Shown: positions 1 to 7,853 of the stretch, piece after piece
How positions within the stretch are numbered: position 1 is the first letter of the stretch
How the letters are laid out: the number at the start of each line of letters is the position of its first letter
Assembly (NCBI RefSeq): GCF_900187985.1
Contig: NZ_FZOA01000013.1
Coordinates: 1 to 32,675 of the forward strand
From: Methylobacillus rhizosphaerae
Lineage (GTDB): Bacteria > Pseudomonadota > Gammaproteobacteria > Burkholderiales > Methylophilaceae
Reading direction: 5' to 3'
DNA: 32,675 nucleotides
Made by a program: the position numbers and the translations under genes
Notes under the pieces: generated by a model
What the model was told of the DNA's origin: nothing
Databases searched by the model: none
What the model saw: only the letters and a program-made list of their open reading frames with translations

Positions 1-225
1 GGATTAGGTGGCGGTGCTGAAGGTGGCCTGTTGGCTCCTGTCACCAACATCCTGAATGGAGGAGAAAATGGTGGTGGATTACTAGCCCCCGTGACCAACA
101 TTCTTGGAGGCCTCACAGGAGGTGTAGCTAACCCCACTCCAGTGGACACCAACACGCCTGCTACAGCCAATAACAACACACTGGGTGGCCTGACCTCCAT
201 CCTGGGCCCATTGTTGGGTCGTTGA
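1..225 (+). CDS. C-terminal end of a Gly-rich repeat protein (partial)
   Basis: The reading frame is open from base 1 to a TGA at 223-225, so only the last 74 residues are visible. They are rich in Gly, Leu, Asn and Thr. The decapeptide GLLAPVTNIL occurs twice, about 20 residues apart, inside Gly-rich spacers, followed by a Thr/Asn/Pro-rich stretch and the tail GGLTSILGPLLGR. There are no cysteines or charged clusters, which fits a secreted or surface repeat protein. The next gene is a TpsB-type outer-membrane transporter, so this may be the end of its exported partner (TpsA). That link rests on position only, because TpsA proteins are recognised by an N-terminal domain outside the window. 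A terminator follows directly. Confidence 0.6.
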   Translation, partial: GLGGGAEGGLLAPVTNILNGGENGGGLLAPVTNILGGLTGGVANPTPVDTNTPATANNNTLGGLTSILGPLLGR

Positions 226-265
226 TCAGCAAACGCTGATTGAGCTTGGTCGTTAGTTTGATGAG

Positions 266-298
266 TCCCGGTACAATCCTTTGTGCCGGGATTTTTTT
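266..298 (+). terminator. Rho-independent terminator after the Gly-rich gene
   Basis: A 9-bp stem (TCCCGGTAC with GTGCCGGGA, one T-G wobble) and an 8-nt loop are followed by seven T residues. It lies between the Gly-rich gene and the transporter gene, so the two are either transcribed separately or the second depends on read-through. Confidence 0.85.
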
Positions 299-328
299 AT
301 GAATCAAATGGATTGCATAGGGGAGATA

Positions 329-2032
329 ATGCAAGAGCACAGGAAACATTTAGAAAAAGTTGGGATAGGGGTATTGATAAGTAGTATTTTATTTACTCCA
401 ACTGCTTTGTATGCAGAGAATCCTGTTGATACTTTGCCAAAAGCAGAAACGCCTAAGACAAGATCGCAAGCGGAAATCAATGTACAGCAGCAGAGTACTA
501 TTTCACCTGAATTACAGAAAGTACTGAATACAGAAATACAACCTGCCAGCTTTGGTATTTATGGCGTGAAGGCTGTGCCCTTTGAAGAGGTCAGTGCATT
601 TTTTGCACCATATGCAAATAAGAAAGTAACGATAGGAAAACTTGTTGAACTGTCACAGCAAGTCACTGCGTTTTATCAGCAACGTGGATTGCCATTATCC
701 TTTAGTTATATTCCGGCCCAGAATTTTAATGAACGGGTTATCAAGGTTGTTGTGATTGAAGGGCATATCGGTTCCGTCAAGATAGAAGGTAATCCGGGCG
801 CAACAGAAAGCAAGATTCGTGAGATTGTGGAGCCATTGCTTAACGAAAAGCCATTAACCAGGCCAACCATGGAGCGCTACACGACGATGCTGGGTTTGTT
901 GCCTGGTTTAAAAATACAGGCATTCCTGCCTTTGCCGCAGCAGATGGATGGAGCCTCTGAGCTGACGTTGAAAGTTGAGCGGAAAAGCATAGAAGCCATG
1001 GGAAGGCTGGAAAATGTCAGGCCCTTTACACGCGGCATTGTGACGGTACGGGCAAGTGGTAATACATCGCTTGCAGAAGAAATTACGGCATCAACCCTGA
1101 TTTCGTCACAGAATGAACAATATTATGCATTGAGCTATGCTCAACCCATTGGGAAGGAAGGTTTACTCATTCGGGTGGATGCATCAGATTATGATGGCAA
1201 GCCTACGACGGATCTGGGAGATGACTTGAGGCGGCACGTGAAGACCCAGCGTTTGAGTGTCGGGTTGACTTATCCGCTATTGTTGCGACAGGATAGAAGC
1301 TTGCTCGGCTCGGTTGCCCTGACTGCAAATAATTTTGATGACAATATTCGTAGCAAACAGACCGGCGCTGCCATCAAGACAACAGCAGATGTGCGTACGC
1401 TGTCCGTTGGTGGAACTTATAGTGACACTACGGCGACGCGAGGAAGAAGATTGCAGCTGATGATGAGCCGTGGTCTGGATGCACTAGGTGCTTCCAAATC
1501 CGTGGATTATCTATATGGAGGAGTGAGGTATCCGTTTGGCAGCAATATCGATCTCAGCTTCTCTAAATATGTGGTCAGTTTCGTGCAACGCAATTACCTT
1601 GGAAATAATTGGGGGACGGCGATTTCAGGCATGGCCCAATATTCTGGGGATAGTTTGCCTATCAGTGAAAAAATCCAGTTTGGTGGGTATCAATATGGTC
1701 GTGCGTATCGCCCGGGAAGGCTGGCGGGTGATTCTGGTTGGGGGATTTCCCTGGAGTTGAATCGCACAATACCGTTCAGCTATAAATTGCCATTTTATAA
1801 CCTCGCTGGCCTGCAGCCTTATGTCATGATGGAGACTGCACGTATTTATGAACATATTGATCAGTCGGAATATGACCATATCAGTTCGGTTTCTCTCGGT
1901 ATGCGGTTGATCAGTGATCAGCCTGACAGGACAAACCTGGATTTCTCTTTGTCTAAGGCCGTGGGTTCAGGAAGTGGTAGCAATGCTTTTAAGGATATGG
2001 CGTTGGGATTCAATTTCGGCATTCCGTTCTAA
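329..2032 (+). CDS. TpsB/FhaC/ShlB-family outer-membrane transporter
   Basis: This is a two-partner-secretion transporter that moves an exoprotein across the outer membrane. I chose ATG 329 because GGGGAG lies 5-6 nt upstream and the next residues form a signal peptide ending ALYA|EN. Earlier in-frame ATGs (299, 308) lie in or next to the terminator. The mature protein begins with a Gln/Thr-rich linker. A POTRA-type domain follows at about residues 75-210 (GVKAVPFEE to LTLKVERK), then a 16-strand-type beta barrel to the C-terminus. The segment GRAYRPGRLAGDSGWG near residue 470 corresponds to the conserved VRGF-like loop motif of the family. The terminal residue is Phe (FGIPF), typical of outer-membrane barrels. 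Its length (567 aa) is normal. The likely substrate is the Gly-rich protein just upstream, which is inferred. Confidence 0.88.
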   Translation: MQEHRKHLEKVGIGVLISSILFTPTALYAENPVDTLPKAETPKTRSQAEINVQQQSTISPELQKVLNTEIQPASFGIYGVKAVPFEEVSAFFAPYANKKVTIGKLVELSQQVTAFYQQRGLPLSFSYIPAQNFNERVIKVVVIEGHIGSVKIEGNPGATESKIREIVEPLLNEKPLTRPTMERYTTMLGLLPGLKIQAFLPLPQQMDGASELTLKVERKSIEAMGRLENVRPFTRGIVTVRASGNTSLAEEITASTLISSQNEQYYALSYAQPIGKEGLLIRVDASDYDGKPTTDLGDDLRRHVKTQRLSVGLTYPLLLRQDRSLLGSVALTANNFDDNIRSKQTGAAIKTTADVRTLSVGGTYSDTTATRGRRLQLMMSRGLDALGASKSVDYLYGGVRYPFGSNIDLSFSKYVVSFVQRNYLGNNWGTAISGMAQYSGDSLPISEKIQFGGYQYGRAYRPGRLAGDSGWGISLELNRTIPFSYKLPFYNLAGLQPYVMMETARIYEHIDQSEYDHISSVSLGMRLISDQPDRTNLDFSLSKAVGSGSGSNAFKDMALGFNFGIPF

Positions 2033-2044
2033 CGGATAGCCATC

Positions 2045-2077
2045 ATAAAAAAAGAGCACCCCTGGGTGCTCTTTTTT
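2045..2077. terminator. Bidirectional terminator between tpsB-like gene and gdhA
   Basis: The stem GAGCACCC/GGGTGCTC is flanked by an A run on the left and a T run on the right. It can therefore end transcription from both convergent genes. Confidence 0.9.
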
Positions 2078-2092
2078 ATTGCAACATTGGTT

Positions 2093-3436
2093 TTATACCA
2101 CGCCTTGTGCCAGCATGGCTTCAGCCACTTTGACGAAGCCGGCTATATTGGCGCCGTCAACATAATTGACAGTGCCGTCTTCGCGTGTGCCGTATTTCAC
2201 ACAGGCATCATGGATGTCTTTCATGATGTCAAACAGGCGTGCGTCGACTTCTTCGCGCGTCCAGGATAAACGCATGGAATTCTGGGTCATTTCCAGGCCA
2301 GAGGTTGCCACGCCGCCGGCGTTGGTGGCCTTACCTGGCGCATAGAGGATGCGGTTTTCATCAAACAGCTTCATGGCATCTGCAGTACAAGGCATATTGG
2401 CACCTTCTGCGACACATAGTACGCCATTGGCAATCAGCTTGGCAGCGTCATCCTGGTTCAATTCATTCTGTGTAGCGCAGGGAAGGGCGACTTCTGCATT
2501 GATGCTCCATGGTGTTACCCCGGCAACAAAGCGGGCGCCTACACGCTCTGCATAGTCCTTGATGCGACCATATTCGACATTCTTGACCTGCATGAGCACC
2601 TGCAGTTTTTCTGGTGTGAAACCTTCTTCATCAATGACTGTACCACTGGAGTCTGAGGCGGTAATGACCTTGGCGCCTAATGCCATACATTTTTCGATGG
2701 CATATTGCGCTACATTGCCGGAGCCAGAAACCGCGACACGCAAGCCTGCGATGGTGCGTCCGCTATGGCGCAGCATTTCTTCTGCAAAATACACAGCTCC
2801 ATAACCTGTTGCTTCAGGACGGATGAGGGATCCACCATAGCTCAAGCCCTTGCCGGTCAGGACACAGTCTGCGCGATTGGTGAGTTTCTTGATCATGCCT
2901 GTCATGAAACCGATTTCACGGCCACCTACACCGATATCACCTGCAGGCACATCCGTATCTGAACCTACATGGCGGAACAGTTCGCTGACAAAAGCCTGGC
3001 AGAAACGCATGATTTCACCATTACTTTTACCTTTGGGGTCAAAGTCAGAACCACCTTTACCGCCGCCCATGGGTAGCGTGGTGAGCGCATTCTTGAAGGT
3101 TTGCTCGAAAGCGAGGAACTTCAGGATGGATAAGTTCACTGAAGGGTGAAAGCGCAAGCCGCCTTTATATGGGCCGATGGCGCTGTTATGCTGGATACGA
3201 TAGCCGCGATTGACCTGGACTTCACCCTTGTCATCAACCCAGGAGACGCGGAATAAAATCGCACGTTCCGGCTCAACCAGTCTGTCCAGCACGCCATGCT
3301 CTGCGTAATGTGGATTCTTGCTGATGAACGGCCACAGGCTGTCAACAACCTCAGTGACTGCCTGCAAGTATTCCGGCTGACCGGGATTCTTTTGTGCGAC
3401 AACGGCTAGAAAATCGTGTGCCGATTGATACTTCAT
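2093..3436 (-). CDS. gdhA: NADP-type glutamate dehydrogenase
   Basis: This enzyme catalyses reductive amination of 2-oxoglutarate with ammonium to give glutamate, in the cytoplasm, as a hexamer. It has 447 residues, the same length as the E. coli enzyme. The substrate-binding motif PYKGGLRFHPSVN (about 89-101) and the catalytic segment LPMGGGKGGSDFDPKG, with the lysine near residue 127, are intact. A Rossmann nucleotide-binding segment GSGNVAQYA sits at about 240. The start ATG at 3436 is preceded by GGAGAG and AGGA. The gene stands alone, facing the transporter gene with a shared terminator between them. It is divergent from the srkA-like gene, and the intergenic space carries a possible NtrC-type site. 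The NADP preference is inferred from overall similarity to the biosynthetic GdhA group. Confidence 0.97.
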   Translation of the reverse strand: MKYQSAHDFLAVVAQKNPGQPEYLQAVTEVVDSLWPFISKNPHYAEHGVLDRLVEPERAILFRVSWVDDKGEVQVNRGYRIQHNSAIGPYKGGLRFHPSVNLSILKFLAFEQTFKNALTTLPMGGGKGGSDFDPKGKSNGEIMRFCQAFVSELFRHVGSDTDVPAGDIGVGGREIGFMTGMIKKLTNRADCVLTGKGLSYGGSLIRPEATGYGAVYFAEEMLRHSGRTIAGLRVAVSGSGNVAQYAIEKCMALGAKVITASDSSGTVIDEEGFTPEKLQVLMQVKNVEYGRIKDYAERVGARFVAGVTPWSINAEVALPCATQNELNQDDAAKLIANGVLCVAEGANMPCTADAMKLFDENRILYAPGKATNAGGVATSGLEMTQNSMRLSWTREEVDARLFDIMKDIHDACVKYGTREDGTVNYVDGANIAGFVKVAEAMLAQGVV

Positions 3437-3530
3437 TCCTGATGCTCTCCGTGATTATGATCAAAAGTGATGCATTTTCCCCCATGGCAAATAAAAATGC
3501 ACCAAAAAATTCATTTTTATATCATGGTGA

Positions 3531-3547
3531 TGCACCATGTTTGTGCA
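3531..3547. promoter_or_regulatory. NtrC-like inverted repeat upstream of gdhA
   Basis: The 17-nt sequence TGCACCATGTTTGTGCA has half sites TGCAC and GTGCA and matches the size and arms of enteric NtrC boxes. A weaker left half site TGCACCA starts at 3498. It lies 95-111 nt upstream of the gdhA start, in the gap shared with the divergent kinase gene. Nitrogen control of gdhA would make sense, but I find no convincing sigma-54 promoter beside it. Confidence 0.4.
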
Positions 3548-3670
3548 TTTGCGAAGGTGAGGATCAATATTCAGTATCGTCTTCGCCTAAGCATCTCTTA
3601 AGGCAGGCAGTTTTTGTGCTGCGACTCATGTATGCTGTCATCCTTTTAGTCTTGCAAAGCTTTAATTCTG

Positions 3671-4663
3671 ATGATCGCTCCCCCGTTTTCCACGCTTACC
3701 CCGGATCTGATCCTTGATGCCATCGATAGTGTCAATATTATGGGAGATGGTCGATTACTGGCGCTTAATAGTTATGAAAATCGTGTTTATCAACTGGGTG
3801 TGGAAGACCAGGCGCCCGTAATAGTGAAGTTTTATCGTCCGGAACGCTGGAGTAAAGCGCAGATCCTGGAAGAGCACCATTTTTCGCTGGAGCTGGCAGA
3901 AGAAGAAATACCTGTCGTTGAGCCCTTGATGATTGAGGGGAGTACCTTGCAAGAGTATCAGGGGTTCTATTTTGCAGTATTTCCCCGGCGTGGAGGACGT
4001 ATCCCTGAACTTGACCAGGAAGGGCGTCTGGAGTGGATAGGGCGCTTCTTGGGCAGGATTCACACTATTGGTGCACGTAAGCAGTATGTTCATCGTCCAG
4101 GTATTGATGTGAACTGTTTTGGTGCGGATTCTGCGCAATGGTTACTGGATCACCAATTCATACCTCCAGACTTGATCCCGGCATATCGTAGCGTGGTCGA
4201 TCAGGCATTGGAAGGAGTGCAGCATTGCTATGAGCGGGCGGGTCAAGTACCTGTTTTACGTTTGCATGGGGACTGCCATTTAAGTAACCTGTTATGGACG
4301 GATGATGGTCCGCATTTTGTAGACTTTGATGACAGTCGAACGGGGCCGGCAATCCAGGATTTATGGATGCTGCTTTCAGGCAGCCACGCTGAAATGAGCT
4401 TGCAGTTTGCAGAGTTGTTGGAGGGGTATGAATGCTTCTGTGATTTTAACCCGGCAGAGTTGCACCTGATTGAAGCTTTACGCACATTACGCCTGATTCA
4501 TTACTCTGCATGGCTGGCTAGGCGCTGGGAGGACCCTGCTTTTCCCATGACGTTCACCTGGTTCAATACCCAGCAATATTGGCAGGAGCGTATCCTGGAG
4601 TTGCGGGAACAAATCGCATTGATGCAGGAGCTGCCTCTCAGCGTGGTCGGTGGCAATCGTTAG
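3671..4663 (+). CDS. srkA: SrkA/YihE-type stress response kinase
   Basis: This is a cytoplasmic Ser/Thr kinase of the aminoglycoside-phosphotransferase fold. In E. coli the homologue counteracts stress-induced programmed death. It has 330 residues against 328 in E. coli. Visible features are a nucleotide-binding segment with Lys in VIVKFYRPERW (about 50-60), the catalytic loop LHGDCHLSNLLW with Asp201, and the metal-binding motif VDFDDSRTGPAIQDLWMLL (about 217-235), which is very characteristic of SrkA. The C-terminal part is helical. The ATG at 3671 has no strong ribosome-binding site, but the protein aligns from this point. It is followed after 32 nt by a small cupin gene in the same direction. 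Confidence 0.9.
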   Translation: MIAPPFSTLTPDLILDAIDSVNIMGDGRLLALNSYENRVYQLGVEDQAPVIVKFYRPERWSKAQILEEHHFSLELAEEEIPVVEPLMIEGSTLQEYQGFYFAVFPRRGGRIPELDQEGRLEWIGRFLGRIHTIGARKQYVHRPGIDVNCFGADSAQWLLDHQFIPPDLIPAYRSVVDQALEGVQHCYERAGQVPVLRLHGDCHLSNLLWTDDGPHFVDFDDSRTGPAIQDLWMLLSGSHAEMSLQFAELLEGYECFCDFNPAELHLIEALRTLRLIHYSAWLARRWEDPAFPMTFTWFNTQQYWQERILELREQIALMQELPLSVVGGNR

Positions 4664-4695
4664 ATTTTTCAATCAATATTGAAAGGAGTGTCTTC

Positions 4696-4971
4696 ATGAA
4701 TAAGATCATGGTTGAGCATCATCCGGACCAGGCGCACCTGGATGCACTTGGCGTTTCTCGCTGGCCTACCTGGTCCAAGGAGGTCTCGCAGTTTCCATGG
4801 AGTTTTGGGGAGCAGGAGATTGCTTATATCCTGGAAGGACAAGTGACGGTCATTCCCGATGGCGGAGAACCTGTCAGTTTCGGTAAGGGGGACCTGGTGA
4901 CTTTTCCAGCCGGACTGCGCTGTACATGGCATGTGCAGCAGCCATTGCGCAAACATTATCAATTGGGATAG
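4696..4971 (+). CDS. Small cupin-domain protein
   Basis: This is a 91-residue protein that starts at ATG 4696 after a strong AAAGGAG seven nt upstream. It consists of a single beta-barrel cupin of the cupin_3/DUF861 style: [30 protein letters not shown], then a Gly-rich turn [16 protein letters not shown], then CTWHVQ. The usual metal-ligand pattern is incomplete, because glutamates occupy places where histidines are common and only one late histidine (in TWHV) is present. Metal binding is therefore uncertain. No substrate can be assigned. It may be co-transcribed with the kinase gene upstream. Confidence 0.82.
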   Translation: MNKIMVEHHPDQAHLDALGVSRWPTWSKEVSQFPWSFGEQEIAYILEGQVTVIPDGGEPVSFGKGDLVTFPAGLRCTWHVQQPLRKHYQLG

Positions 4972-4979
4972 ATGTTCTA

Positions 4980-5002
4980 AATTTGCAACAATGTTGCAAA
5001 TT
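4980..5002. promoter_or_regulatory. 23-bp palindromic operator upstream of rpmJ paralogue
   Basis: Perfect 11-bp arms AATTTGCAACA and TGTTGCAAATT flank a single central A. It lies 48 nt before the L36 start, followed by an AT-rich stretch (GGATAATATGG) that could be the -10 region. The size and one-base centre match Fur/Zur-family operators. Alternative L36 genes are classically repressed by Zur, so Zur is the best guess, although the bases differ from the enteric Zur box. Confidence 0.6.
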
Positions 5003-5050
5003 GTGGGGATAATATGGATAATGTCCGTTGTGCTTAATGAAGGGCTATCC

Positions 5051-5176
5051 ATGAAAATTCTATCGTCACTGAAGTCTGCCAAGGAGCGTCATCGGGATTG
5101 CAAGGTTGTACGTCGCCATGGCAAGGTGTTTGTGATCTGCAAAACCAACCCGCGTTTTAAGGCGCGCCAGCGGTAA
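5051..5176 (+). CDS. rpmJ: Ribosomal protein L36, alternative type (YkgO-like)
   Basis: This is a 41-residue basic protein of the large ribosomal subunit: [17 protein letters not shown], then [13 protein letters not shown], then NPRFKARQR. The insert SAKERH and the loss of the full C-C-C-H zinc set (only Cys17 and Cys30 remain) mark the zinc-independent paralogue. In other bacteria that form replaces the zinc-containing L36 when zinc is scarce and so releases zinc. The start is unambiguous from homology. A palindrome at 4980-5002 fits control by a metal-sensing repressor. A terminator follows at once. Confidence 0.95.
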   Translation: MKILSSLKSAKERHRDCKVVRRHGKVFVICKTNPRFKARQR

Positions 5177-5182
5177 ACGCTG

Positions 5183-5208
5183 AAAAGGAAGCCTTTGGCT
5201 TCTTTTTT
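5183..5208 (+). terminator. Rho-independent terminator after rpmJ
   Basis: The hairpin GAAGCC-TTT-GGCTTC is followed by six T residues, directly after the L36 stop codon. Confidence 0.88.
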
Positions 5209-5406
5209 ATTGATATCGCTGTCCGATGATTTTTAGTGGATAACTGGCATATTTTTCCAATTCCTCTTTTATTTATACCCAGGCCAGCAAATGATGTTTG
5301 CACCGATAGTCAGCATTATCTGACTCGGATTTAAGACAGCACTGATATCGACATGAATAGTGGCTGACTATGCTGCGAGTAGTAGACGTACGCTGAAGGA
5401 TCAATC

Positions 5407-5910
5407 ATGACGCTGGAAAGTGTGACAGGTATTTACCCTGCTATTGATGATGCGCACCAGGTGGCGCAGCAGTTGATTGACAGAGGGATCCCGCATGAAC
5501 ATATACAAGTTGTCAGCACGCGCACAGATGGTCATCATGTCAGCCAGGTTGAAAACAACGGCGAAGTACTGAAAAACGTCATTCTGGATAGTGCTGTCGG
5601 AACGACGATAGGGGCTGGAGTTGGGGCTTTGGGTGAGATAGCCCTTGTTGCTGCGAATGTGAGCCTGTTTGTAGCCAGCCCGCTGATCGCACCCTTGGTG
5701 ATGATAGGATGGGGAGCGGTTGTTGGCGGTTTTATCGGGGCGGCCAATGGCATTTCCAATCATGAGAGGGATTTCTCTGATCTCTTGGCTGATGCCATCA
5801 CCCAAGGTCATGTTGTATTACTGGTTGATGCTGAAACAGAAGAGGAGGTGGAGATTGCGCGAGCGATTATTGCTGCATCCATGCAGGTGGATGCATCCCA
5901 GGACAGGTAA
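5407..5910 (+). CDS. Glycine-zipper membrane protein of the YflT/GSP17M type
   Basis: The protein has 167 residues. The N-terminal 40 residues (VTGIYPAIDDAHQVAQQLIDRGIPHEHIQVVS) match the general-stress-protein 17M style of ferredoxin-like fold, in which a helix pair senses or packs next to a membrane hairpin. Residues about 58-118 form two hydrophobic, glycine-rich segments (VGTTIGAGVGALG and MIGWGAVVGGFIGAANG) typical of glycine zippers. The C-terminus is acidic (DAETEEEVEIARAII). The start ATG follows AAGGA by about six nt. A single gene with its own terminator. Membrane-associated stress role by family resemblance only; the biochemical function is unknown. Confidence 0.75.
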   Translation: MTLESVTGIYPAIDDAHQVAQQLIDRGIPHEHIQVVSTRTDGHHVSQVENNGEVLKNVILDSAVGTTIGAGVGALGEIALVAANVSLFVASPLIAPLVMIGWGAVVGGFIGAANGISNHERDFSDLLADAITQGHVVLLVDAETEEEVEIARAIIAASMQVDASQDR

Positions 5911-5913
5911 AAT

Positions 5914-5943
5914 AAAAAAGCCGTTGCATGCAACGGCTTTTTT
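5914..5943. terminator. Bidirectional terminator between YflT-like gene and cyo operon
   Basis: The perfect palindrome AAAAAGCCGTTGCATGCAACGGCTTTTT lies between two convergent genes (listed here by its 14-nt halves AAAAAGCCGTTGCA and TGCAACGGCTTTTT). It is A-rich on one side and T-rich on the other, so it can serve both strands. Confidence 0.92.
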
Positions 5944-5959
5944 CATTGGGGCAGGGTAG

Positions 5960-6886
5960 TTAATCCACATCCATATTCATCTGCGGAATGGCTGCCGGGT
6001 GACTGTGTACTGCGACCCAGACATCACTTTGGCGAGGCTCCTGGAAGTCGATGGACATCATGACGCTCAATGCAGTGATCGTGATAATGGAGAACATGAA
6101 TAGTTTCTTTGCCCATAGTTGATCATTACTGGTTTTATAGCCCGCCAGCGCCATTCCAAGCCAGTAAATGCTGATCACACCCGCAACGACAAGGTAGTGA
6201 TTGCCGGTATAACCGCTGAGTGTCAGCATGACGGTCGCAATCACGAAAGCAACAATGTAAAGCACAATGTGTTTCTTGGTCGCGAGGATGCCTTTTTTTA
6301 CTGGAAGTACCGGGATGGCAGCTGCCGTGTAGTCCTTGAGCCGGAAAATTGCGATGGCGTAGGAGTGCGGCATTTGCCAGAGGCTGAAAATGATCAACAG
6401 GATAATTGCTCCCATATCGAATTCATTACTGACAGCGCAGTAACCAATCACAGGGGGAGCAGCGCCCGAGAGACTGCCTATCAACGTACCGTAGACAGAA
6501 TTGCGTTTCAGGTAGAGGCTGTAAGCCACGACATAGATTGCAAATCCGAACAGCGATAACCAGACGGTGAGCATGTTGGTGGCAACGTAAAGCAATGCAA
6601 TGCCGGCAATGCCCAGCAGGCAGCCATAAATCACGGCATGGTGCGCAGGGATCAAGCCTTGTACCAGGACGCGGTTACGGGTGCGCTCCATCTTGCTGTC
6701 GATGTCACGGTCTATGTAGTTATTGAGTACGCAGCCTGAGGCAATGACCAATGAAATACCAATGGCTGTTGCCAGGAACAGGGCGAAATCGATATCACCT
6801 CGGGAGGCAAGGAAAAAACCTCCGGCAACCGAAATCAGGTTGCCGAAGATGATTCCCGGCTTGGTGATGAGTAGATATTGCTTCAT
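5960..6886 (-). CDS. cyoE: Heme O synthase (protoheme farnesyltransferase)
   Basis: This integral membrane UbiA-family prenyltransferase adds a farnesyl group to heme B, making heme O for the bo-type oxidase encoded upstream. I place the start at ATG 6886 ([16 protein letters not shown]), which matches the E. coli start and avoids running 43 nt into cyoD. The protein then has 308 residues, and several hydrophobic helices are visible. Conserved motifs are [18 protein letters not shown] near residue 70 (prenyl diphosphate-binding Asp residues) and [17 protein letters not shown] followed by IPVLPV near 190. The C-terminus is slightly extended ([16 protein letters not shown]). Last gene of cyoABCDE. 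Confidence 0.95.
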   Translation of the reverse strand: MKQYLLITKPGIIFGNLISVAGGFFLASRGDIDFALFLATAIGISLVIASGCVLNNYIDRDIDSKMERTRNRVLVQGLIPAHHAVIYGCLLGIAGIALLYVATNMLTVWLSLFGFAIYVVAYSLYLKRNSVYGTLIGSLSGAAPPVIGYCAVSNEFDMGAIILLIIFSLWQMPHSYAIAIFRLKDYTAAAIPVLPVKKGILATKKHIVLYIVAFVIATVMLTLSGYTGNHYLVVAGVISIYWLGMALAGYKTSNDQLWAKKLFMFSIITITALSVMMSIDFQEPRQSDVWVAVHSHPAAIPQMNMDVD

Positions 6887-6897
6887 TAATCTGGCTT

Positions 6898-7233
6898 TTA
6901 ATGCCTCATCATATTGTGGTTCAGGTGGAACATGACCCACAGGGAACCCACCACCACGATTGCAAGAATCAGGACGGTGAAGATGAAAGCAGTCACATTC
7001 CAGCGTTGCTCGGAGGATGTGTTCATGTGCAGGAAATACACAAGATGCACCAGGATCTGAACAACAGCGAATACCAGAATGGTGGCCAGGATTGTAGAGT
7101 GGGTTAGCTCGTTCGGAAACATCAACAGCCCGAACGGAATGACTGTCAGAATGACCGAAAGAACAAAACCAATCAGGTAAGTCTTGAAACTACCGTGGCC
7201 TGCGCCAGCGCGCTCAACGTGCCCGTGTGACAT
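6898..7233 (-). CDS. cyoD: Cytochrome bo quinol oxidase subunit IV
   Basis: This is a 111-residue membrane protein with three transmembrane helices (about 18-38, 46-68 and 80-102). The conserved segment [14 protein letters not shown], seen in CyoD proteins, lies at about 58-71. Subunit IV is needed for assembly of the CuB site in E. coli. The gene begins immediately after the cyoC stop codon with no gap, and cyoE follows after 11 nt. The N-terminus is His/Gly-rich ([14 protein letters not shown]). Confidence 0.95.
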   Translation of the reverse strand: MSHGHVERAGAGHGSFKTYLIGFVLSVILTVIPFGLLMFPNELTHSTILATILVFAVVQILVHLVYFLHMNTSSEQRWNVTAFIFTVLILAIVVVGSLWVMFHLNHNMMRH

Positions 7234-7851
7234 TTACATCACCCCCATCAGATAAACAATAGTAAATACGCAGATCCAGACAATATCCAGGAAGTGCCAG
7301 AACAGGCTCAGGCACATCAGGCGGGTATTGTTGGTGTCGGTCAAGCCTTTACGCGAGATTTGCGCCATGAGCACTGCCATCCAGATCAGGCCGCAAGTCA
7401 CGTGCAAACCGTGAGTGCCGACCAGGGTGAAAAAGGCAGAAAGGAAGGCACTGCGATCAGGACCAAAACCTTCATGGATCAGGTGCTGGAATTCATTGAT
7501 TTCCATCACGATGAAGCCCAGACCTAACAGGAAGGTGACGGCGAGCCAGTTCAGCACGGCCTGCTTGTTGCCCTTGTGCTGGGCAATCATGGCAAAGCCG
7601 TAAGTGATGCTACTGAATAACAGCAGGAAGGTTTCACCCAGCACATAGTCGAGTTCGAAAATATCCTTGCCGGTAGGACCTCCGGCAAAACTATGGCTCA
7701 GGACTGCATAGGTCGCAAACAGGGTTGCGAACAATATCAAGTCCGTCATCAGGTAAATCCAGAACCCGAATATCTTTGTGGCTCCAGCGTCGTGGTGGTG
7801 CTCATGCTCATCGGCATGAGCGTGTTGTGTATGCAAAGTTTGACTAGACAT
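7234..7851 (-). CDS. cyoC: Cytochrome bo quinol oxidase subunit III
   Basis: A 205-residue, five-helix subunit III of the heme-copper oxidase family. The N-terminus is unusually His-rich ([15 protein letters not shown]). Conserved stretches include [20 protein letters not shown] (about 29-48), [10 protein letters not shown] (about 115-124) and [14 protein letters not shown] (about 144-157). It lies in the cyo operon between cyoB, whose stop is two bases before this start, and cyoD. Confidence 0.96.
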   Translation of the reverse strand: MSSQTLHTQHAHADEHEHHHDAGATKIFGFWIYLMTDLILFATLFATYAVLSHSFAGGPTGKDIFELDYVLGETFLLLFSSITYGFAMIAQHKGNKQAVLNWLAVTFLLGLGFIVMEINEFQHLIHEGFGPDRSAFLSAFFTLVGTHGLHVTCGLIWMAVLMAQISRKGLTDTNNTRLMCLSLFWHFLDIVWICVFTIVYLMGVM

Positions 7852-7853
7852 GG

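Noticed and set aside
281-328. An upstream start for the TpsB-like protein
   Set aside because: The region overlaps the terminator; ATG 329 has a proper ribosome-binding site and is followed by a signal peptide.
3440-3500. A sigma-54 promoter for gdhA
   Set aside because: The nearest GG...GC pair on the reverse strand has the wrong spacing (8 instead of 10 bases between them).
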